A stretch of 16,758 nucleotides of DNA. Source: JALYXS01 sp051003795. GTDB lineage: Bacteria > Acidobacteriota > Terriglobia > Bryobacterales > Bryobacteraceae. The stretch spans positions 1 through 16,758 of the forward strand of contig JBPCKZ010000025.1 in the NCBI GenBank assembly GCA_051003795.1. The letters are read 5' to 3'. Made by a program: the position numbers and the translations under genes. The stretch's first letter is position 1. Each line of letters begins with the position of its first letter. Below the pieces are notes generated by a model that ran no database searches, had not been told where the DNA came from, and saw only the letters and a list, made by a program, of their open reading frames with translations. Positions 14,309-16,758 of the stretch are shown here, one piece after another.

Positions 14309-15741
14309 GTTTTGTGGCGCAGTTGTTCGCGGATTGCCGGAGCCAGCCCTTCGGTCTCCCGCGCGGGGTCGTACGCCGCGTTCGGATTCGGCATTTCCGG
14401 ATTCAGATCCTTCAACCACGCATCGAGTTTCCCTTTCAACTCCGCCGCCTTCCTCGGATTCTCCGCCGCCAGATTCCGGCTCTCCCCGATATCTTCCGCC
14501 AGGTTGAACATCTCGATCCGGCCGTCCTCGTAAAATTCGATTAGCTTGTAGTCGCCTTGCCGGATGGCCGCGCCCGGACGTCCGCCTTGATTGCTGTAAT
14601 GCGGGTAATGCCAGTAGATCGCCTGGCGGCTGGGGATTCCGCTCTGCTTCAGCAACGGCGCCAAGCTGACGCCGTCGGATGGATGTCCAATGTCTTTCTC
14701 GATCCCCGCCATTTCGAGCATCGTTGGATAAAAGTCCGTGCTGATTACGGGGACGTCGCACTTGCTGTTTTCGGCCACCACGCCCGGCCACTTCACCAGC
14801 ATCGGCTCGCGAATTCCGCCTTCGTAGAGAAATCCTTTCCCTTCACGCAGCGGCAGGTTCGAGGTCGCCACTTGCCCCTTATATTCGGCGGCGGTTAGCC
14901 CACCGTTATCGGACATAAAAATCACGGCGGTGCGGTCCGCGATCTTGAGATCGTCGAGTTTCTTCATCACGCGGCCCACGCTATCGTCCACGCTACGGAC
15001 CATTGCCGCGTAGATCGCATTGTTTTGGGGCTGCCCCGGCTTAATTCGGGACTGATAGCGCGCGACCAAATCCTGCTTGCCTTCGAGCGGAATATGAACG
15101 CCATAGTGCGCGAGGTAAAGCAAGAACGGTTTAGCCGCGTTGTTCCGGATAAACTCTTCGGCGCTATCGGTAAGCCGGTCCGCGAGATAGGCTCCGGGCG
15201 CGGCCGTGATAGGAGGCCGGCCGTCCCACTGGGGATAAAAATGGCTCTTCGGACTACCCGCGTCCGTGCCGCCTACATTGACGTCGAATCCCTGCTTTTC
15301 GGGGTAAAAATCAGGGCCGCCCAAGTGCCATTTGCCGATTGCGGCCGAAACGTATCCGGACGGCTTCAGCGCCTCCGCGATGGTTACCTCTTCGAGCGGA
15401 AGTTCCTGGCGTGAAACGGGAGCGATCAGTTTCGAATACGGAAGCTGGTGTTTTCCCGGCAGGAAGTTGGTGATGCCCAGCCGCGCCGGATACTTCCCGG
15501 TCATGATGCTCGCGCGCGTGGGCGAACAGACCGGGCACGCGGCGTAGGCATTGGTGAACCTCATCCCTTGCGATGCCAGACGGTCGATGTTGGGCGTTTC
15601 GTAGAACGCGCTTCCGTTATAGCTCACGTCGCGCCAGCCCATATCGTCGATCAGGATGAATACGAAATTCAGTTTCGGCGGGCTCGCGCCAAGGGCGAAA
15701 GAGGCTCCGGCAACCGCGCCCAGAAAGGCGCGCCGGTTCAT
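14299..15741 (-). CDS. Tat-exported sulfatase (formylglycine type)
   Basis: A 480-residue sulfatase of the alkaline-phosphatase superfamily, hydrolysing sulfate esters of an unknown substrate. The N-terminus MNRRAFLGAVAGASFALGAS has a twin-arginine signal (RRAFL). The metal-site residues D32 and D33 lie in ILIDDMGW. The nucleophile motif is CSPTR, with C72 to be converted to formylglycine. GKWHLG (K137, H139) and FMSDNGG (D278, N279) complete the active site, and GKGFLYEGGIREP (from about 301) is conserved. A formylglycine-generating enzyme is not in the window. The start ATG overlaps the stop of the MaoC-like gene by four bases (TGA at 15738-15740), and the 3' end runs 10 bases into imuB. 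Arylsulfatase, glycan sulfatase and choline-sulfatase-like activities cannot be told apart here; glycan desulfation is my guess. Confidence 0.93.
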   Translation of the reverse strand: MNRRAFLGAVAGASFALGASPPKLNFVFILIDDMGWRDVSYNGSAFYETPNIDRLASQGMRFTNAYAACPVCSPTRASIMTGKYPARLGITNFLPGKHQLPYSKLIAPVSRQELPLEEVTIAEALKPSGYVSAAIGKWHLGGPDFYPEKQGFDVNVGGTDAGSPKSHFYPQWDGRPPITAAPGAYLADRLTDSAEEFIRNNAAKPFLLYLAHYGVHIPLEGKQDLVARYQSRIKPGQPQNNAIYAAMVRSVDDSVGRVMKKLDDLKIADRTAVIFMSDNGGLTAAEYKGQVATSNLPLREGKGFLYEGGIREPMLVKWPGVVAENSKCDVPVISTDFYPTMLEMAGIEKDIGHPSDGVSLAPLLKQSGIPSRQAIYWHYPHYSNQGGRPGAAIRQGDYKLIEFYEDGRIEMFNLAEDIGESRNLAAENPRKAAELKGKLDAWLKDLNPEMPNPNAAYDPARETEGLAPAIREQLRHKTQS

Positions 15742-16187
15742 GCGGCCACTCTCCTTCGCATTAGAATTTTGTCGGTGTAGACGATCACCGGCTCGGCGTT
15801 CTGATTCAGCACGCTGGTTTCAAAGGTGACGATCCCGCGATCCTCGGTCTTCTCTTGCTTGCTCGCGACCTTCTTATGAACGCGAACCGTATCGCCGATA
15901 AATACGGGACGCGTGAAACGGAGATGGTCGAGGCCGTAGAATGCCAGCACCGTTTCATTCAGGAAATTCATCTGCGTCATCAGCCCGGTCGAGATGCTGA
16001 AGATCAAAGCCCCGTGGGCGATGCGGCGGCCAAACGGGGAATGGCGCGCATACACTTCATTCGTGTGAAGCTCGACGAAATCACCCGAAAGGCCGGCGAA
16101 GTTCACGATATCCGTCTCCGTGACCGTCCGGCCGCGCGATTCGAAAATGGCGCCGACCTCGAAATTCTCGAAGAAATGCATTTCCAT
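15738..16187 (-). CDS. MaoC-like (hot-dog fold) hydratase
   Basis: A 149-residue MaoC-type protein, the family that hydrates trans-2-enoyl-CoA to (R)-3-hydroxyacyl-CoA. The catalytic dyad motif is visible as D36 and H41 in AGLSGDFVELHTNEVYA, followed by PFGRRIAHG and the strand pattern LRFTRPVFIGDTVRV typical of the single hot-dog domain. It is the first gene of a two-gene minus-strand unit; its stop is embedded in the start of the sulfatase (ATGA). ATG 16187 is chosen; ATG 16181 two codons later is an alternative, and neither has a strong ribosome-binding site. Its substrate is unknown, and a metabolic link to a sulfatase is not obvious. Confidence 0.9.
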   Translation of the reverse strand: MEMHFFENFEVGAIFESRGRTVTETDIVNFAGLSGDFVELHTNEVYARHSPFGRRIAHGALIFSISTGLMTQMNFLNETVLAFYGLDHLRFTRPVFIGDTVRVHKKVASKQEKTEDRGIVTFETSVLNQNAEPVIVYTDKILMRRRVAA

Positions 16188-16379
16188 ACTCTATCGCGCG
16201 GCGACAGGACCGCCTACAAAAGGGAACTGGATCGGCAAACGTGCATGCCGCAAGTCAGTTCTCACGCCTGAGCGCTGAAAACAGAAAGCGAATCGCGGAA
16301 TCGACCTCCACTGGGTCCGCTAAGGTCTCCGCGATCCTGCGTCCTCCTTTTCCCTTATCATAGGCCGGGAGGAGCAAAT
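16188..16379. promoter_or_regulatory. Divergent intergenic region between MaoC gene and secreted-protein gene
   Basis: This 192-base stretch separates divergently transcribed genes and should contain both promoters. I could not identify a convincing -35/-10 pair for either direction. The only clear element is the strong ribosome-binding site GGGAGGAG (16367-16374), five bases before ATG 16380. Confidence 0.4.
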
Positions 16380-16758
16380 ATGAACAAGGTTCACATTGTT
16401 ATTTTGGCGATGGCCTGCGGCATGGGCACTCAAGCCAAGGCCGCCACAATCGCCATCACCTACAGCTTTGCTGGAGCGCCAACCGGGCCTCCGGTTATAT
16501 CAGGTACGACTGCGACCATTAAGGCCATGCAACCGGTTCTGTTCTTTCGGGTAACCCGGCTCTCAACGCTGTTGGGAATCCCGTTACGTACGACGACCAT
16601 TCCGTAGTCGATTTGACGACTGGACTGCTCGACGGAACCGTCAGCGTGACATTTGCCGATGGCAACACTCTGTCCGGAAAGCTGTTCGAAGACGTCTCCA
16701 GGACCGCTATGGGAGTGGGCCCTTTCACACAGATATTCACCTTCACCGGCGGAACCGG
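16380..16758 (+). pseudogene. Secreted protein gene with apparent -1 frameshift, 3' end beyond window
   Basis: ATG 16380 is preceded by a very good ribosome-binding site (GGGAGGAG). Residues 1-21 form a signal peptide ending QAKA, followed by ATIAITYSFAGAPTGPPVISG. In this frame translation becomes arginine-rich and stops at 16605-16607. The overlapping frame from 16526 is open to the window edge and reads ATGSVLSGNPALNAVGNPVT and later GTVSVTFADGNTLSGKLFED, the same low-complexity secreted style. The two halves join if one base, probably a C in GGCC at 16523-16526, has been lost. I do not recognise a functional family; it resembles exported hypothetical proteins of acidobacteria. A true mutation and a base-calling error are both possible. 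Confidence 0.65.

Noticed and set aside
16518..16530. Programmed -1 ribosomal frameshift
   Set aside because: No X-XXY-YYZ slippery heptamer is seen at the junction; a one-base deletion or sequence error is simpler.

Overview
The window looks like chromosomal DNA of a high-GC, Gram-negative environmental bacterium, most plausibly an acidobacterium of the Bryobacter/Solibacter type. This is inferred from gene content and protein style: a khpA-containing trmD operon, a secreted YVTN-propeller/BACON protein, an ImuA/ImuB pair and a Tat-exported sulfatase. No taxonomic marker search could be run.

Region 1 (1-3383, + strand) is a tightly packed information-processing operon: 3' end of ffh, rpsP, khpA, rimM, trmD, rplS, rnhB and a small two-helix membrane protein. 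Four of its junctions are 4-nt stop/start overlaps (GTGA, GTGA, ATGA, TTGA), so translational coupling is likely.

Region 2 (3489-5690) is one large secreted protein: signal peptide, seven YVTN-type beta-propeller repeats, a BACON domain, and two tandem copies of a roughly 145-residue domain separated by polyproline linkers. A strong 12-bp hairpin follows it.

Region 3 (5868-12279, + strand) is a compact exopolysaccharide cluster: Wza-like export protein, Wzz/BY-kinase fusion, O-antigen ligase/polymerase-like membrane protein, GT2 and GT4 glycosyltransferases. The last four genes are joined by 1-4-nt overlaps. The kinase frame is broken by one TAA (8869-8871). Past it the frame stays open for 61 more codons, encodes the expected family C-terminus with its tyrosine cluster, and ends in a TAATG overlap with the next gene. 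This points to a single-base nonsense change, a sequence error, or readthrough.

Region 4 (12276-14308, + strand) is an SOS mutagenesis pair, imuA-imuB. It has a candidate promoter and, just upstream of the imuA start, a direct repeat GAAC-N7-GAAC, which is the LexA-box form known from alphaproteobacteria. No dnaE2 follows within the window.

Region 5 (14299-16187, - strand) is a coupled MaoC-like hydratase/sulfatase pair, convergent with imuB. Region 6 (16380-edge, + strand) is the start of a small secreted protein whose frame appears broken by a one-base deletion near 16526. No tRNA, rRNA, CRISPR array, insertion sequence or phage gene was seen.
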